From Methylobrevis pamukkalensis (GTDB taxonomy: Bacteria > Pseudomonadota > Alphaproteobacteria > Rhizobiales > Pleomorphomonadaceae), in contig NZ_MCRJ01000004.1 in the NCBI RefSeq assembly GCF_001720135.1, forward strand, positions 1 to 63,890: a stretch of DNA of 63,890 nucleotides. Reading direction: 5' to 3'. Numbering within the stretch: position 1 is the stretch's first letter; every line of letters begins with the position of its first letter. The notes beneath the pieces are model-generated. The model had not been told where the DNA came from and searched no databases. It was given only the letters and a program-made list of their open reading frames with translations. This document shows, piece by piece, positions 22,254-31,107 of the stretch. The position numbers were made by a program, and so were the translations under genes.

Positions 22254-23765
22254 TCAGCGCGCCGCGGCGACCGTCTGTTCGGGCGGCGGAACGCGGTTCC
22301 ACCAGCCGCCGCCGAGCGCCTGGAACAGGGCGGCGGTGTCGGCAAAGCGCGCGGCCTGGGCGCTCACGAGGTTGAGCCGCGCCGACTGGTAGGTCTGCTG
22401 GGCGGTAAGGAGGTTCAGGTAGGCGACAGCCCCGGCCTGGAACTGCTCGCGGGTCAGCTCGAGGCTGGCGGCGGCGGCATCGTGGGCGGCGAGCGAGGCG
22501 CGCAGGGCGTCGGCGTCCGACTGCAGCGCCCGGATCGCGTCGGCGACCTCCTGGAAGGCGGAGAGCACCGTGCTGCGATACTGGGCGGCCGCGGCCTCAT
22601 AGGCCGCTTCCGCCGCCTTGCGCCGGTGGAACAGCGTGCCGCCGTCGAAGATCGGCTGGGTGAGGCCCGCGCCGATGCTCCACACGCCCCCGCTGTCGGT
22701 CAGGAGCTTGTTGAGCTTCTGCGAGGAGGCGCCGAGATCGGCGGTGATGCTGAACTGCGGCAGCTGGTTGGCGATCGCCACGCCGACCTCGGCGCTGGCC
22801 GCATGCAGGGTGGCCTCGGCGGCGCGCACGTCGGGCCGCTGGGCGACCAACTGCGAGGGCACGCTGAGCGGCAGGCGGCGCGGCAGCTTGAGGTCCGACA
22901 GGCGGAAGCTGGCGCCGATCTCGGCGTTGGGGAAGCGGCCGATCAGCACCGCGAGCTGGTTGCGCTGCTGGGCGAGCGCCTTTTCAAGCGGCGGCAGGGT
23001 GGCGCGGGTCTGGGCCAGCGTCGACTGCTGCGACAGCACGTCGGCGCGGGCACCGGCGCCGAGCCGCACCTGCTCCTCAAGGAGGTTGAGCGCGTCCTGC
23101 TGCGAGCGGAGAATCTCGTTGGTGGCCGAGATCTGCTCGCGCAGCGAGGCTTCCTGCACCGCGGCGGTGACGACGTTGGCCGTCAGCGCCAGATAGGTCG
23201 CCTCGAGCTGGTAGCGCTGGAACTCGGCCTGCGCCTCCAGCGACTCGATCGACCGGCGCGTGCCGCCGAAGACGTCGAGGGCGTAGGTGACGCTGACACC
23301 GGCGCTGAAGAGATTGTAGATCGACTTGCCGCTCGAATTGCTCTGGGTCTGCTGGCGCGAGGCATTGGTCGACCCGTCGACCGCGGGCAGGAGCGCGCCG
23401 CCGGCGGCAAGGGTGTTTTCCTGGGCCTGGCGCAGGGTCGCCTGGGCGGCGGCGACGTCCGGGCTGGCGGCCATTGCCGTCTCGACCAGCCGCGACAGCT
23501 TCTTGGAGCCGTACATCTCCCACCAGCGGCCCGGCACGTCCTGGCCGGAGACGAAGGCCTGGGCCGTGCCGCCCATGGTGGAGGCCGAGGCGGTGGACTT
23601 CGGGTTTCCGCCCTGGACGTAACCGGCGTCGGCGTCGAGCGCCGGACGGGCGAAATCGGGGCCGACCGAGCAGCCGGCGAGCAACAGGCCGAGGGCCGGA
23701 ACGGCGATCGCGGCGACACGGCGGAGGCCGGACGGCCGCAACGGGCGGACCGAGGAAGAAGACAT
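22254..23765 (-). CDS. RND efflux outer-membrane lipoprotein, NodT/OprM family
   Basis: TolC-like outer-membrane channel subunit, about 503 residues from the ATG at 23765. Lipobox LLLAGCSVGPDF sits after a short basic and hydrophobic leader. The body shows the two OEP repeats with long helices (SPDVAAAQATLRQAQENTL; QRPDVRAAEATLHAASAEVG, where RPDV is a family hallmark) and QPIFDGGTLFHRRKAAEAAY. No inner-membrane pump or periplasmic adaptor gene is adjacent, so it must pair with components elsewhere. It is divergent from a TetR regulator, which suggests regulated drug or metabolite export. A longer start at 23846 is possible but would put the lipobox far from the N-terminus. Confidence 0.92.
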   Translation of the reverse strand: MSSSSVRPLRPSGLRRVAAIAVPALGLLLAGCSVGPDFARPALDADAGYVQGGNPKSTASASTMGGTAQAFVSGQDVPGRWWEMYGSKKLSRLVETAMAASPDVAAAQATLRQAQENTLAAGGALLPAVDGSTNASRQQTQSNSSGKSIYNLFSAGVSVTYALDVFGGTRRSIESLEAQAEFQRYQLEATYLALTANVVTAAVQEASLREQISATNEILRSQQDALNLLEEQVRLGAGARADVLSQQSTLAQTRATLPPLEKALAQQRNQLAVLIGRFPNAEIGASFRLSDLKLPRRLPLSVPSQLVAQRPDVRAAEATLHAASAEVGVAIANQLPQFSITADLGASSQKLNKLLTDSGGVWSIGAGLTQPIFDGGTLFHRRKAAEAAYEAAAAQYRSTVLSAFQEVADAIRALQSDADALRASLAAHDAAAASLELTREQFQAGAVAYLNLLTAQQTYQSARLNLVSAQAARFADTAALFQALGGGWWNRVPPPEQTVAAAR

Positions 23766-24131
23766 ACCGGACAAGTTGACCCCCGTGAGGCTTACCAGAC
23801 GACAGGACGGGCACAGGCGCACCGGATCGGCGACGCGCGCGTGCAATGCAGCATCCGTCGTGCTTGATTTTGGAAACTAAATGGTTTCCTAATTTCGTCA
23901 AGCAGCGGATTGTAAGCGGCTGTCACACGGTGTCGTGGCTGCCACGCGGGGCGACCGGCCGCCGGTCCCGCCCGGCGCGCGATCCCGTCATTCCCGCGCC
24001 TCTGGTGTAAGTCAAAGGCCGCGGTGGCGCGAGATCACAAATCGTTGATCCTCCGTGTCGGGCCCGGAATCGCGGTGAGCGCCTGTCGCTTTTCGTCCGC
24101 GGTGTGGCCCAACGGAAACAGGAGAGGCCCG
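23766..24131. other. Divergent promoter region of efflux gene and TetR regulator
   Basis: 366 bp without a credible gene. It holds a perfect inverted repeat (listed separately) and a locally AT-rich stretch around 23860-23900 that suits a promoter. Nothing else structured was seen. Confidence 0.5.
23872..23889. promoter_or_regulatory. Candidate TetR operator
   Basis: The 18-nt perfect inverted repeat GGAAAC-TAAATG-GTTTCC lies in the AT-rich part of the region between the divergent efflux lipoprotein and TetR genes, 107 bp upstream of the efflux ATG. TetR proteins usually bind such palindromes in their own divergent promoters, so this is the likely operator. Confidence 0.6.
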
Positions 24132-24842
24132 ATGACGACCCCCGGCCGTGGCCGTGGCCGCCCGCCCCGACTCAGCCCCGAGCAGCGCCACGACCTGATC
24201 CTCGGCGCGGCGGCCGACGTCTTCGCCGAGACCGGCTATGCCGCCGCCGCGATGGACGAGATCGCCCGCCGCGCCGGCATGTCGAAGAAGACGCTCTATG
24301 CGCTTTATGCCGGCAAGGAGGCGCTGTTTGCCGCCATGGTCGAGGCGCGCGTCGAGCGCCTGTTTTCCGCCGTTCCGGCCGATGCCTGCGCCGGCCCGCC
24401 GGCCGTGGCCCTCACCGGCCTGCTCGGCCGGCTGGCGGAGGCGATCTGCGACGGGCAGTCGCTGTGCCTCCTGCGGGTGGTGGTGGCGGAAACCGGCGCG
24501 CACCCCGAACTCGGCCGGATCTTCCTTGCGGCGGGGCCGACCCGGGTGCGCACCGCGGTGGCCGACTTCCTGCGCCGGCAGCAGGAGGCCGGGCTGCTGC
24601 GGCCGCACGATCCGGATCTGGTCGCCCGACTTCTGCTCGACATGGCGCTCGGCAACCCCTTGTTCCGCCTGCTCGACCCGGACGGGCAGACCAGCGCGGC
24701 CGCCGAGATCGCCCGGCGGATTCCCGCCACCGTCGAGATCTTCATCAGCGGCCTTGCAGCCTCTCCGCCGCCCACCGCGCCGCCCCTCGCGCCGGGCGCC
24801 GCCACCGGGACCGCTGGACCGGCGCCCGCCGATCGGCGATAG
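24132..24842 (+). CDS. TetR/AcrR family transcriptional regulator
   Basis: 236 residues. N-terminal TetR helix-turn-helix: ILGAAADVFAETGYAAAAMDEIARRAGMSKKTLYALYAGKEALFAAMVEARVE is the typical pattern (about residues 20-75; quoted pieces are separate helices). The C-terminal ligand domain ends in a Pro/Ala-rich tail. The ATG at 24132 follows the ribosome site GGAGAGG. Divergent from the efflux channel gene, which it probably represses. The downstream transporter starts 38 bp later and may be cotranscribed. Confidence 0.88.
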   Translation: MTTPGRGRGRPPRLSPEQRHDLILGAAADVFAETGYAAAAMDEIARRAGMSKKTLYALYAGKEALFAAMVEARVERLFSAVPADACAGPPAVALTGLLGRLAEAICDGQSLCLLRVVVAETGAHPELGRIFLAAGPTRVRTAVADFLRRQQEAGLLRPHDPDLVARLLLDMALGNPLFRLLDPDGQTSAAAEIARRIPATVEIFISGLAASPPPTAPPLAPGAATGTAGPAPADRR

Positions 24843-24880
24843 GTGGACGACCTTCACCTTCCCGAACGGGCCGAGCCGTC

Positions 24881-25916
24881 ATGCTGGACCAGGAGCGCCC
24901 ACCGACCGCCTTCGCCGGGCAGATTCCCGGCCTCGTCTGGATCTATCGCTTCGATGCCGACGGCACCGGACAGGCGCTCCACGACTGCCCGCCGGCGCAG
25001 GTGAGCGTGCCGGACGACGGCTTCCTCTGGCTGCATCTGTCGCTGGCCGACGCGCGGCTGCCGGCGTTCCTCGCCCGGCTGCCGCTGCCCGAGGCGGCGC
25101 TGACGACGCTGGTCTCGCGCGACCGCCACACCGGACTCCAGGCCGACGAGGGCGTCGTCCACGGCACCCTGCCCGATTTCGAGACCCGCTTCGACGCCCG
25201 CCGGACGAGGCGCCGACGATTGCCCGCTTCCACATGGCGCTCGGCGACCGGCTGGTGGTGACGACGCGGCACCAGCCGCTGCTGTCCTTTTCCATGGTGC
25301 GCGCCGACATCGACCGCGGCCGGCGCGTCGCCCGTCCCTCGGCCCTGTTCACCGCGCTGATGGACGCCTTCCAGCGGCGGGCCGAGCGGCTCAACGACCG
25401 GCTGACCAACGAGCTCGACCTGATCGAGGACCGGATCTTCGACGGCCGGGCCACCGAGGAAAACGGCGATCTCGGCGAGATCCGCCGCCAGATCCTGCTC
25501 GCCCACCGCAACCTGCGCTCCGCCTCGGCGCTGGTCGACCGTTTCGACGAGGAGGACGAGGCCGAGTTGCCGGAGGGCACGGCGGCGGCGGCCGCGCGGA
25601 TCGGCCGGCAGATGCAGGCGCTCGACATCGACGTCTGCGCGCTGCAGGACCGGGCGCGGCTGATCCACGACGAGATCGATTCCCGGCGCGCGGCCGAGAT
25701 GAACCGGCTGCTGTTCGTGCTGTCGCTGATGTCCTGCCTGCTGCTGCCGCCGACGCTGGTCACCGGCTTCTTCGGCATGAACACCGGCGGCATGCCGTTC
25801 GCCGAGATGGCCCACGGCACGCTCTATGCCGCCGCGCTGGGCGTCGGCGTCACCGGCGGCATCGCCTGGATGATGGCCCGCGCGGGGTGCTCGGATTCGG
25901 TCGCCGCAAGCGATGA
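24881..25916 (+). CDS. CorA/ZntB-type divalent cation transporter, two frameshifts
   Basis: MIT-superfamily metal channel, about 345 residues. N-terminal cytosolic domain (MLDQERPPTAFAGQIPG, DDGFLWLHLSLAD), a long coiled helix (NDRLTNELDLIEDRIFDG), then two C-terminal transmembrane helices with the signature FFGMNTGGMPF (GMN motif). Breaks: near 25198-25204 (FDAR should continue PDEAPTIARFHMALG) and near 25885, where one G lost from a G-run hides the natural end VLGFGRRKR-stop at 25914-25916. Without that repair the frame runs far into the next gene. ZntB-like members handle Zn; direction and metal are unproven here. Confidence 0.87.
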
Positions 25917-26065
25917 GCCCGGGCCGGAACCGCAGCATGCCCGGACCAATCATTTCCGCCGCGGCGGAACAGACGGCCCGCGCCATGACAGACGGTCTCA
26001 TCGACGCGGTGTGGTAAAAGCCCCTAAAGAGAGCCCCGAGTTTCACCCTGACGAGCCCGCCCTCG

Positions 26066-27046
26066 ATGTCCGACACCGCCGCGCCGCGCACGCCGACGAG
26101 CACCGCCGTTCCTGTCGACCTCGTCGCCGCGGTGGTTGCCGCAAGCGAGACCGAGCCGCGCGTGCTGGTGGTGCGGCGCGGACCGCGCCCCGGCCTGCCC
26201 TCCGGGCCGCTGGAAACCGGGCACCGCACGCTCGACCAGGGCCTGCGCGGCTGGGTGGAGCGGCAGACCGACCAGCGGCTCGGCCATGTGGAGCAGCTCT
26301 ACACCTTCGGCGACGTCGGCCGCCATGAGGAGCAGTCCGCCCGGGCGCTGTCGGTCGCCTATCTGGCGCTGGCGCGCGAGGCACGGCCGGCCGGCGAGGC
26401 CGATGCCGCCTGGCAGGACTGGTATCACTTCTTTCCCTGGGAGGACTGGCGCGACGGCCGGCCGCGGATCGCCGCCGAGCTCGAGGCCGGGCTCGACGCC
26501 TGGATCGAGGGCACGTCGTCGGCGAGCCTGCGCCGCAGCCGCCGCGAGCGGCGGATGCTGGTGTTTTCCGGCGACGGGGCGGGCTGGATCGACGACCGGG
26601 TGCTGGAGCGCTACGAACTGCTCTACGAGGCCGGTCTCGTCGAGGAAGGCCGGCGCGGGGCGGCCGCCAGCGGGGCGGCGATCGGCGATGTCGCCGCCGC
26701 CTTCACCGCCGGCACGGCCATGGCCTTCGACCATCGCCGCATCCTCGCCACCGCGATCGGCCGGCTGCGCAGCAAGATCAAGTACCGGCCGGTGGTGTTC
26801 GAGCTGATGCCGGAGAGCTTCACGCTGCTGCAGCTGCAGCGCACCGTGGAGGCGCTGTCCGGCGTGCGCCTGCACAAGCAGAATTTCCGCCGCCTCGTCG
26901 AAAGCCAGGGCCTGATCGAGGAAACCGGCCAGACCACGGCGGAAACCGGCGGCCGGCCGGCCCGGCTGGTCCGGTTCCGGCGCGAGGTGCTGCTGGAGCG
27001 CCCCGCGCCGGGCCTGCGCATGGCCGGGCTGCGACCCGGAGGATGA
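26066..27046 (+). CDS. nadQ: NadQ/NrtR-family Nudix-like repressor of NAD biosynthesis
   Basis: 326 residues: an N-terminal Nudix-like domain (about 15-150) and a C-terminal winged-helix domain (RILATAIGRLRSKIKYRPVV, FTLLQLQRTVEALSG, KQNFRRLVES) as in COG4111. The catalytic Nudix box is degenerate (RGWVERQTDQRL where REUXEEXG is expected), which fits a regulator rather than a hydrolase. In Alphaproteobacteria this family (NadQ) represses nadABC. Here nadABC lie 3 kb downstream on the same strand behind two matching palindromes. No such palindrome precedes nadQ itself, and the ribosome site is weak. Confidence 0.85.
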   Translation: MSDTAAPRTPTSTAVPVDLVAAVVAASETEPRVLVVRRGPRPGLPSGPLETGHRTLDQGLRGWVERQTDQRLGHVEQLYTFGDVGRHEEQSARALSVAYLALAREARPAGEADAAWQDWYHFFPWEDWRDGRPRIAAELEAGLDAWIEGTSSASLRRSRRERRMLVFSGDGAGWIDDRVLERYELLYEAGLVEEGRRGAAASGAAIGDVAAAFTAGTAMAFDHRRILATAIGRLRSKIKYRPVVFELMPESFTLLQLQRTVEALSGVRLHKQNFRRLVESQGLIEETGQTTAETGGRPARLVRFRREVLLERPAPGLRMAGLRPGG

Positions 27047-27059
27047 GGGAAGATCGGCG

Positions 27060-28490
27060 TCAGCCGATCGCCTGCCGCAGTCCCGGCAGCCGCGCGATCA
27101 CCAGCACGTCGAGCGCCAGCACCGCGATCAGCGTGAGGCCCGTGAGCGGGAAGAGCATCGACACCGCCAGCATCAGCGCCATCGCGCCCTTCCACATCGG
27201 CAGGCTGTCGGGCACCGGCGGGGCGACGAGGCGGGCGACCCCCGCCGGCCGGCGCTTCCACCACATCACCAGGCCGCTCGCCGACAGGAACACCACCGAC
27301 AGGCAGAAGACCGTGACCAGCGCCACGTTCCAGGCGCCAAGATCGCCCTCGTGGAAGGCGACGCCGACGGCCATCGCCCTGGCCGGAACTGCGTAGTCGC
27401 CGTAGCCGACATCCGCGAGCACCTTGCCGGTGAAACGGTCGAGATGGACGGTGCGGTCCGAGGTCGGGTCGGCGCTGTCGTTGCTCATCGAATCGCGCGA
27501 GATCGTCCAGACGCCGGTCTCGCCCGACGGCATGTTGACCTGCATCCGGCCGGCAAAGCCGCTCGCACGGGCAAAGTCGACCACCGCCTGCAGGTCGACC
27601 GGGACGCCGTCGGCGATGCCGGGCGCGCCCGCCTGCGACCCGGAGGCCGGCATCGGCGTCTGCTCGAGGCCCCAGGGCACCTGCTTGGTGCCGTGGTTCA
27701 TCGCGGCGTGGGTGGCGTCCGACAGGGGCACGTTGTCCCACTTTTCCGCCGGAAAGGTGCTCCAGGCCTGGGTGAACTTCTCGCCCCACACGCCCGACCA
27801 CGACAGGCCCGACAGCAGGAAGACGACGAGGATCGCCGACATCCACGCCCCGACCACGCCGTGCAGCGACTTCCACAGCGGCCGTCCGCGAGCCGCAAAG
27901 TCCGGCACCAGCATGCGCAAGACGCCGTGCCGGCCGCGCGGCCACCACAGATAGAGGCCGGTGACGACCAGCACGACGGCAAAGCCGGCGGCGATCTCGA
28001 TCAGCCGGTCACCGAGGGTGCCGAGCATCAGCGTGCCATGGACGTCGGAGGCAAAGTCGTACCAGCCGCTGCGGCGGGGCCAGTCGCCGAGCACGGTCCC
28101 GGCATAGGGGTCGACGGCGACCATCACCGCCTCGCCGGCCCGGTCGATCTGGAAGATCGCGGCGCCCTCGGCCGCGCGCGGGGCGATGTAGCGCACGACT
28201 GGCGCCTGCGGGAAGGCGGTGGTCACCGCCTGCATCTGCGCGGACACCGCCAGCGGCGAGCCGGCAGCCGCGACGGTGAAGGCGTTTTCCCCGTCGCGGC
28301 CGTCCAGCACCGAGGTCCACAGCATGACGAGGCCGGTGAGGGCGAGGACGACGAGGAAGGGGACGACATAGAGCCCGGCGTAGAAGTGCCAGCGCCAGGC
28401 GGCAAAGTAGAACGGGCCGGTGGCGCCGCGCCGGACTGCGGAAGACGGGGACGCGGAAGGAGGAGGCGGAGGAATGGTGATGTCGGTCAT
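27060..28490 (-). CDS. PepSY-associated transmembrane protein (PepSY domain, metal-uptake type)
   Basis: 476 residues. Typical PepSY_TM layout: one N-terminal helix after a Pro-rich cytosolic tail (WRWHFYAGLYVVPFLVVLAL), an extracytoplasmic PepSY segment, then further helices (AGFAVVLVVTGLYLWWPRG; MSAILVVFLLSGLSWSGVWG; VTVFCLSVVFLSASGLVMWW) and a hydrophobic C-terminus. Conserved His in WHFYAG and DVHGTLMLG may bind heme or metal. Members often accompany siderophore or copper genes. Here it follows a PCu(A)C chaperone and a DUF2946 gene on the same strand. Reductase or uptake roles are inferred from context only. Confidence 0.87.
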   Translation of the reverse strand: MTDITIPPPPPSASPSSAVRRGATGPFYFAAWRWHFYAGLYVVPFLVVLALTGLVMLWTSVLDGRDGENAFTVAAAGSPLAVSAQMQAVTTAFPQAPVVRYIAPRAAEGAAIFQIDRAGEAVMVAVDPYAGTVLGDWPRRSGWYDFASDVHGTLMLGTLGDRLIEIAAGFAVVLVVTGLYLWWPRGRHGVLRMLVPDFAARGRPLWKSLHGVVGAWMSAILVVFLLSGLSWSGVWGEKFTQAWSTFPAEKWDNVPLSDATHAAMNHGTKQVPWGLEQTPMPASGSQAGAPGIADGVPVDLQAVVDFARASGFAGRMQVNMPSGETGVWTISRDSMSNDSADPTSDRTVHLDRFTGKVLADVGYGDYAVPARAMAVGVAFHEGDLGAWNVALVTVFCLSVVFLSASGLVMWWKRRPAGVARLVAPPVPDSLPMWKGAMALMLAVSMLFPLTGLTLIAVLALDVLVIARLPGLRQAIG

Positions 28491-28718
28491 GATCGAAAGC
28501 TCATGAAAAGGGCGCGAGACGGCGGCCGGCGCGGACGATGCGCCAGAGACACGGGCACCCGGTCAGCGGGCGCGGGCTCGCATGCGGAAGGGATCGCCGG
28601 CGGGCCGGCGAGGGGACATCGGGACGGATCGTGCGGCGCAGGTGGCGTCAGGTAGCGGTCGGCATGGCCGGACGTGTGCCGGTCAGGCCGATCGGCGGAC
28701 GCAACCGCAGGTCCGGCT

Positions 28719-29333
28719 TCAGGGCGTGTGGGCGCCGTGGCCGGAATGGTCGCCATGGCCGGAGTGGTCGCCGTGGCCCGAATGGTCCAGCGGCGCCGCG
28801 TCGCCGGATGCACCGGCAGTTGCGCCGGCCGGGGCACGGGCGCCCATGGCCTCGACCTTCCATTCCACCTCGACGGTGCCGGCCTTCTCGAAGAGAAGCG
28901 TGCCCTTCACCTTCTCGTCCCGGGCGAGGCCCCGCCTGAGGCCGGTGAACATGATGTGGAAGGAGCCGGGCTTGAGTTCCGTCTCCGTGCCGGCGGGAAG
29001 CGCGAGGCCATCCGGCAGGTGGCGCATCTTCATGACGCCGTCGGTGGTCGACATCTCGTGGATCTCGACCTTGTCAGCGAACTCCGCGGTGCCGCCGACG
29101 AGGCGGTCCGGCGTGGATCCATGGTTCTTCACCACGAGAAAGCCGCCGGCGACCGCCGCGCCCGCGGGCGTCGCGCGGGTCCAGGGATGGGCGATCTCGA
29201 GATCGCCCGCCTTGTAGTCGTGGGCGGCGGCCGGCACGGCCAAGGGGGCAAGGGCGAGCAGGCCGCAGAACAGGGCGGCGCGCAGGCGAAAGGCGGCCGG
29301 CAGAGATGCGGCCTTGGCATGAAAGTGGGTCAT
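28719..29333 (-). CDS. Periplasmic copper chaperone PCu(A)C with His-rich tail
   Basis: 204 residues. Signal peptide (LFCGLLALAPLAVPAAAHD), then the PCu(A)C domain with the copper-binding pattern IHEMSTTDGVMKM followed by SFHIMF (H/M...M...HxM). These proteins carry Cu(I) to cytochrome oxidase or are secreted copper scavengers. The C-terminus is unusual: three HSGHG units in a row (about residues 182-202), a probable extra metal-binding tail. Cotranscription with the upstream DUF2946 gene and the downstream PepSY gene is likely. Confidence 0.92.
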   Translation of the reverse strand: MTHFHAKAASLPAAFRLRAALFCGLLALAPLAVPAAAHDYKAGDLEIAHPWTRATPAGAAVAGGFLVVKNHGSTPDRLVGGTAEFADKVEIHEMSTTDGVMKMRHLPDGLALPAGTETELKPGSFHIMFTGLRRGLARDEKVKGTLLFEKAGTVEVEWKVEAMGARAPAGATAGASGDAAPLDHSGHGDHSGHGDHSGHGAHTP

Positions 29334-29457
29334 TTGGGATCGTCCGTCCTGGCCGGAGGCCCCGGCCGTCTGGCGGCGGAGGTCCGGATGTCTGTCACCG
29401 AAAGCGAACCGCGCGTCCGCCGGTCCGCGTTGAGGCGGAAACCGGACGGCGGCGGCG

Positions 29458-29838
29458 TCAGGCAGACACGGACGGCGGGGCGCGCGAGCGGACCGGGCTG
29501 CGCTCGGGCGGCGCGCGCGGCAGGATCTCGTGGACGGCAAAGACGGCAAGGACCGCGGCCCGCCCACGCGGCAGCGCCGTGCGCACCGGGTCGGCGTTGC
29601 TGGCGGCGAGCGAGGGCGCCACGCAGAGAATGCAGCAGATGTCGCCCTGCTGGCTCGTTCCCGCAGGATCGGAGGGCGTGCCGGCGTCGCGCTGGCAGAG
29701 CACGCCGACGAGACTGCCCGCGCCGTGGACCGGCGAGACCGCATAGACCGGCAGCACCGACTGCAGCACGAGGACATAGGCGGCGATCATCGCCACCCAG
29801 ATCCGGACTGCCTGCCGTGCGATGGTCCCGCCAGTCAT
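29458..29838 (-). CDS. DUF2946-like small secreted/membrane protein
   Basis: 126 residues from the ATG at 29838 (MTGGTIARQAVRIW). One N-terminal hydrophobic segment (VAMIAAYVLVLQSVLPVYAV) is a signal or anchor; the mature part contains CQ and the cysteine cluster DICCILCV, and the C-terminus is Arg/Pro-rich. Size, layout and the position next to a PCu(A)C chaperone match DUF2946 proteins of copper-related loci. The ORF is open to 30042, but the leader is not conserved-looking. Function unknown; metal handling is the best guess. Confidence 0.65.
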   Translation of the reverse strand: MTGGTIARQAVRIWVAMIAAYVLVLQSVLPVYAVSPVHGAGSLVGVLCQRDAGTPSDPAGTSQQGDICCILCVAPSLAASNADPVRTALPRGRAAVLAVFAVHEILPRAPPERSPVRSRAPPSVSA

Positions 29839-30022
29839 GCGAAGCGACGTCCCGTTGTCATCCGCGTCCCAGAAAGACGCGGCCGGCGTGAGGCGCCGCC
29901 GCTGGTATCCGGGCGGCGCGAAGGTCCAACGCTCTAGCACGACGTCCGTCACCGGCCAAGCGGGGACGAGGACGAGCTGTCCGCGCGCTGCGCCCGCCGC
30001 GGTCATTCTTCCTTGACAGCCC

Positions 30023-30045
30023 CTTATGCTCAGACTAAGCATAAG
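30023..30045. promoter_or_regulatory. NadQ-type operator 1 upstream of nadA
   Basis: Inverted repeat with arms CTTATGCTCAG and CTAAGCATAAG around one base; 10 of 11 positions pair. A TTGACA hexamer (30013-30018) lies just upstream, so a repressor bound here would block the nadA promoter. The core ATGCTCAG recurs in operator 2. Confidence 0.8.
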
Positions 30046-30081
30046 AGCCGGCTTTGGTTCGGCTTCTTTTTGTCCCCCCTA

Positions 30082-30098
30082 ATGCTCAGACTGAGCAT
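30082..30098. promoter_or_regulatory. NadQ-type operator 2 upstream of nadA
   Basis: Perfect inverted repeat ATGCTCAG-A-CTGAGCAT, ending 11 bp before the nadA ATG and just before its GAGG ribosome site. It is 56 bp (centre to centre) from operator 1 with the same core. Two matching palindromes before nadABC fit control by the NadQ-like repressor at 26066. Confidence 0.82.
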
Positions 30099-30109
30099 AT
30101 GAGGTTGCC

Positions 30110-31102
30110 ATGCAGAATGCAGCGCTCCGGACCGCCGAATTTCCCCGCCCCGACCTCTATGCGCGGGTGCGTCACCATGTGACGCCGATGGAATGGCCGG
30201 CCATGGCCGAGGACATCGCGGCGATCGAACGGCTGAAGCGGACGCGCGGGGCGATCGTGCTCGCCCACAATTACCAGACGCCGGAAATCTTCCACACCGT
30301 CTCCGACATCGTCGGCGACAGCCTCGCGCTGGCGCGCGAGGCGGCGAAGACCGATGCCGACGTGATCGTGGTGGCCGGCGTGCATTTCATGGCCGAGACC
30401 GCCAAGCTGCTGAACCCTGACAAGACTGTGCTGATCCCCGATTCGCGCGCCGGCTGCTCGCTCGCCGAATCGATCACGCCCGCCGACGTGCGCGCCCTGC
30501 GGCTCGCCCATCCCGGCGTGCCGGTGATCACCTATGTGAACACCTCCGCGGCGCTCAAGGCCGAGACCGACATCTGCTGCACCTCCGGCAACGCGCTGAA
30601 GGTGGTGGAGTCGCTCGGCGTTCCGAAGGTGATCATGGTGCCCGACGAATATCTCGCGAGGAACATCGCGGCGCAGACCGACGTCGAGATCATCACCTGG
30701 GGCGGCCACTGCGAGGTGCACGAGCGCTTCTCGGTCGCCGACATCGCCGAGATCCGCGCCGCCTATGGCGACGTGACGGTGATCGCCCATCCCGAGTGCC
30801 CGCCGGAGGTGGTGGCCGCCTCGGACTTTGCCGGCTCGACCGCCGAGATGATCGGCTTCGTCGACACGCGCCGCCCGACCCGCGTCGCGCTCGTGACCGA
30901 ATGCTCGATGGCCGACAATGTGGCCGTGCACTATCCCGAGGTCGACTTCGTGCGGCCCTGCAATCTCTGCCCGCACATGAAGCGCATCACGCTCAGCGGC
31001 ATCCGCCGCGCGCTGGAAACCATGGGCGAGGAAGTGACGATCGACCCGGCGATCGCCGCTGCGGCGCGCCGCTCGGTCGAGCGCATGCTCGCGATCGGCT
31101 GA
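30110..31102 (+). CDS. nadA: Quinolinate synthase A
   Basis: [4Fe-4S] enzyme that condenses iminoaspartate with dihydroxyacetone phosphate to quinolinate in de novo NAD synthesis. 330 residues, complete. Conserved features: [23 protein letters not shown] (Cys116), [16 protein letters not shown] (Cys230), TECSMADN and [12 protein letters not shown] (cluster ligand region near 284-287). First gene of nadA-nadB-nadC; nadB starts 5 bp after its stop. Two palindromic operators precede it. Confidence 0.97.
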   Translation: MQNAALRTAEFPRPDLYARVRHHVTPMEWPAMAEDIAAIERLKRTRGAIVLAHNYQTPEIFHTVSDIVGDSLALAREAAKTDADVIVVAGVHFMAETAKLLNPDKTVLIPDSRAGCSLAESITPADVRALRLAHPGVPVITYVNTSAALKAETDICCTSGNALKVVESLGVPKVIMVPDEYLARNIAAQTDVEIITWGGHCEVHERFSVADIAEIRAAYGDVTVIAHPECPPEVVAASDFAGSTAEMIGFVDTRRPTRVALVTECSMADNVAVHYPEVDFVRPCNLCPHMKRITLSGIRRALETMGEEVTIDPAIAAAARRSVERMLAIG

Positions 31103-31107
31103 CCGCC

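Noticed and set aside
28740-28800. Short tandem repeats resembling a CRISPR or VNTR
   Set aside because: They encode the HSGHG tail of the PCu(A)C chaperone in frame; there are no spacers.
29839-30000. Riboswitch (cobalamin or similar) upstream of the DUF2946/copper genes
   Set aside because: GC-rich complementary stretches are present but no B12 box or other riboswitch core could be recognised.
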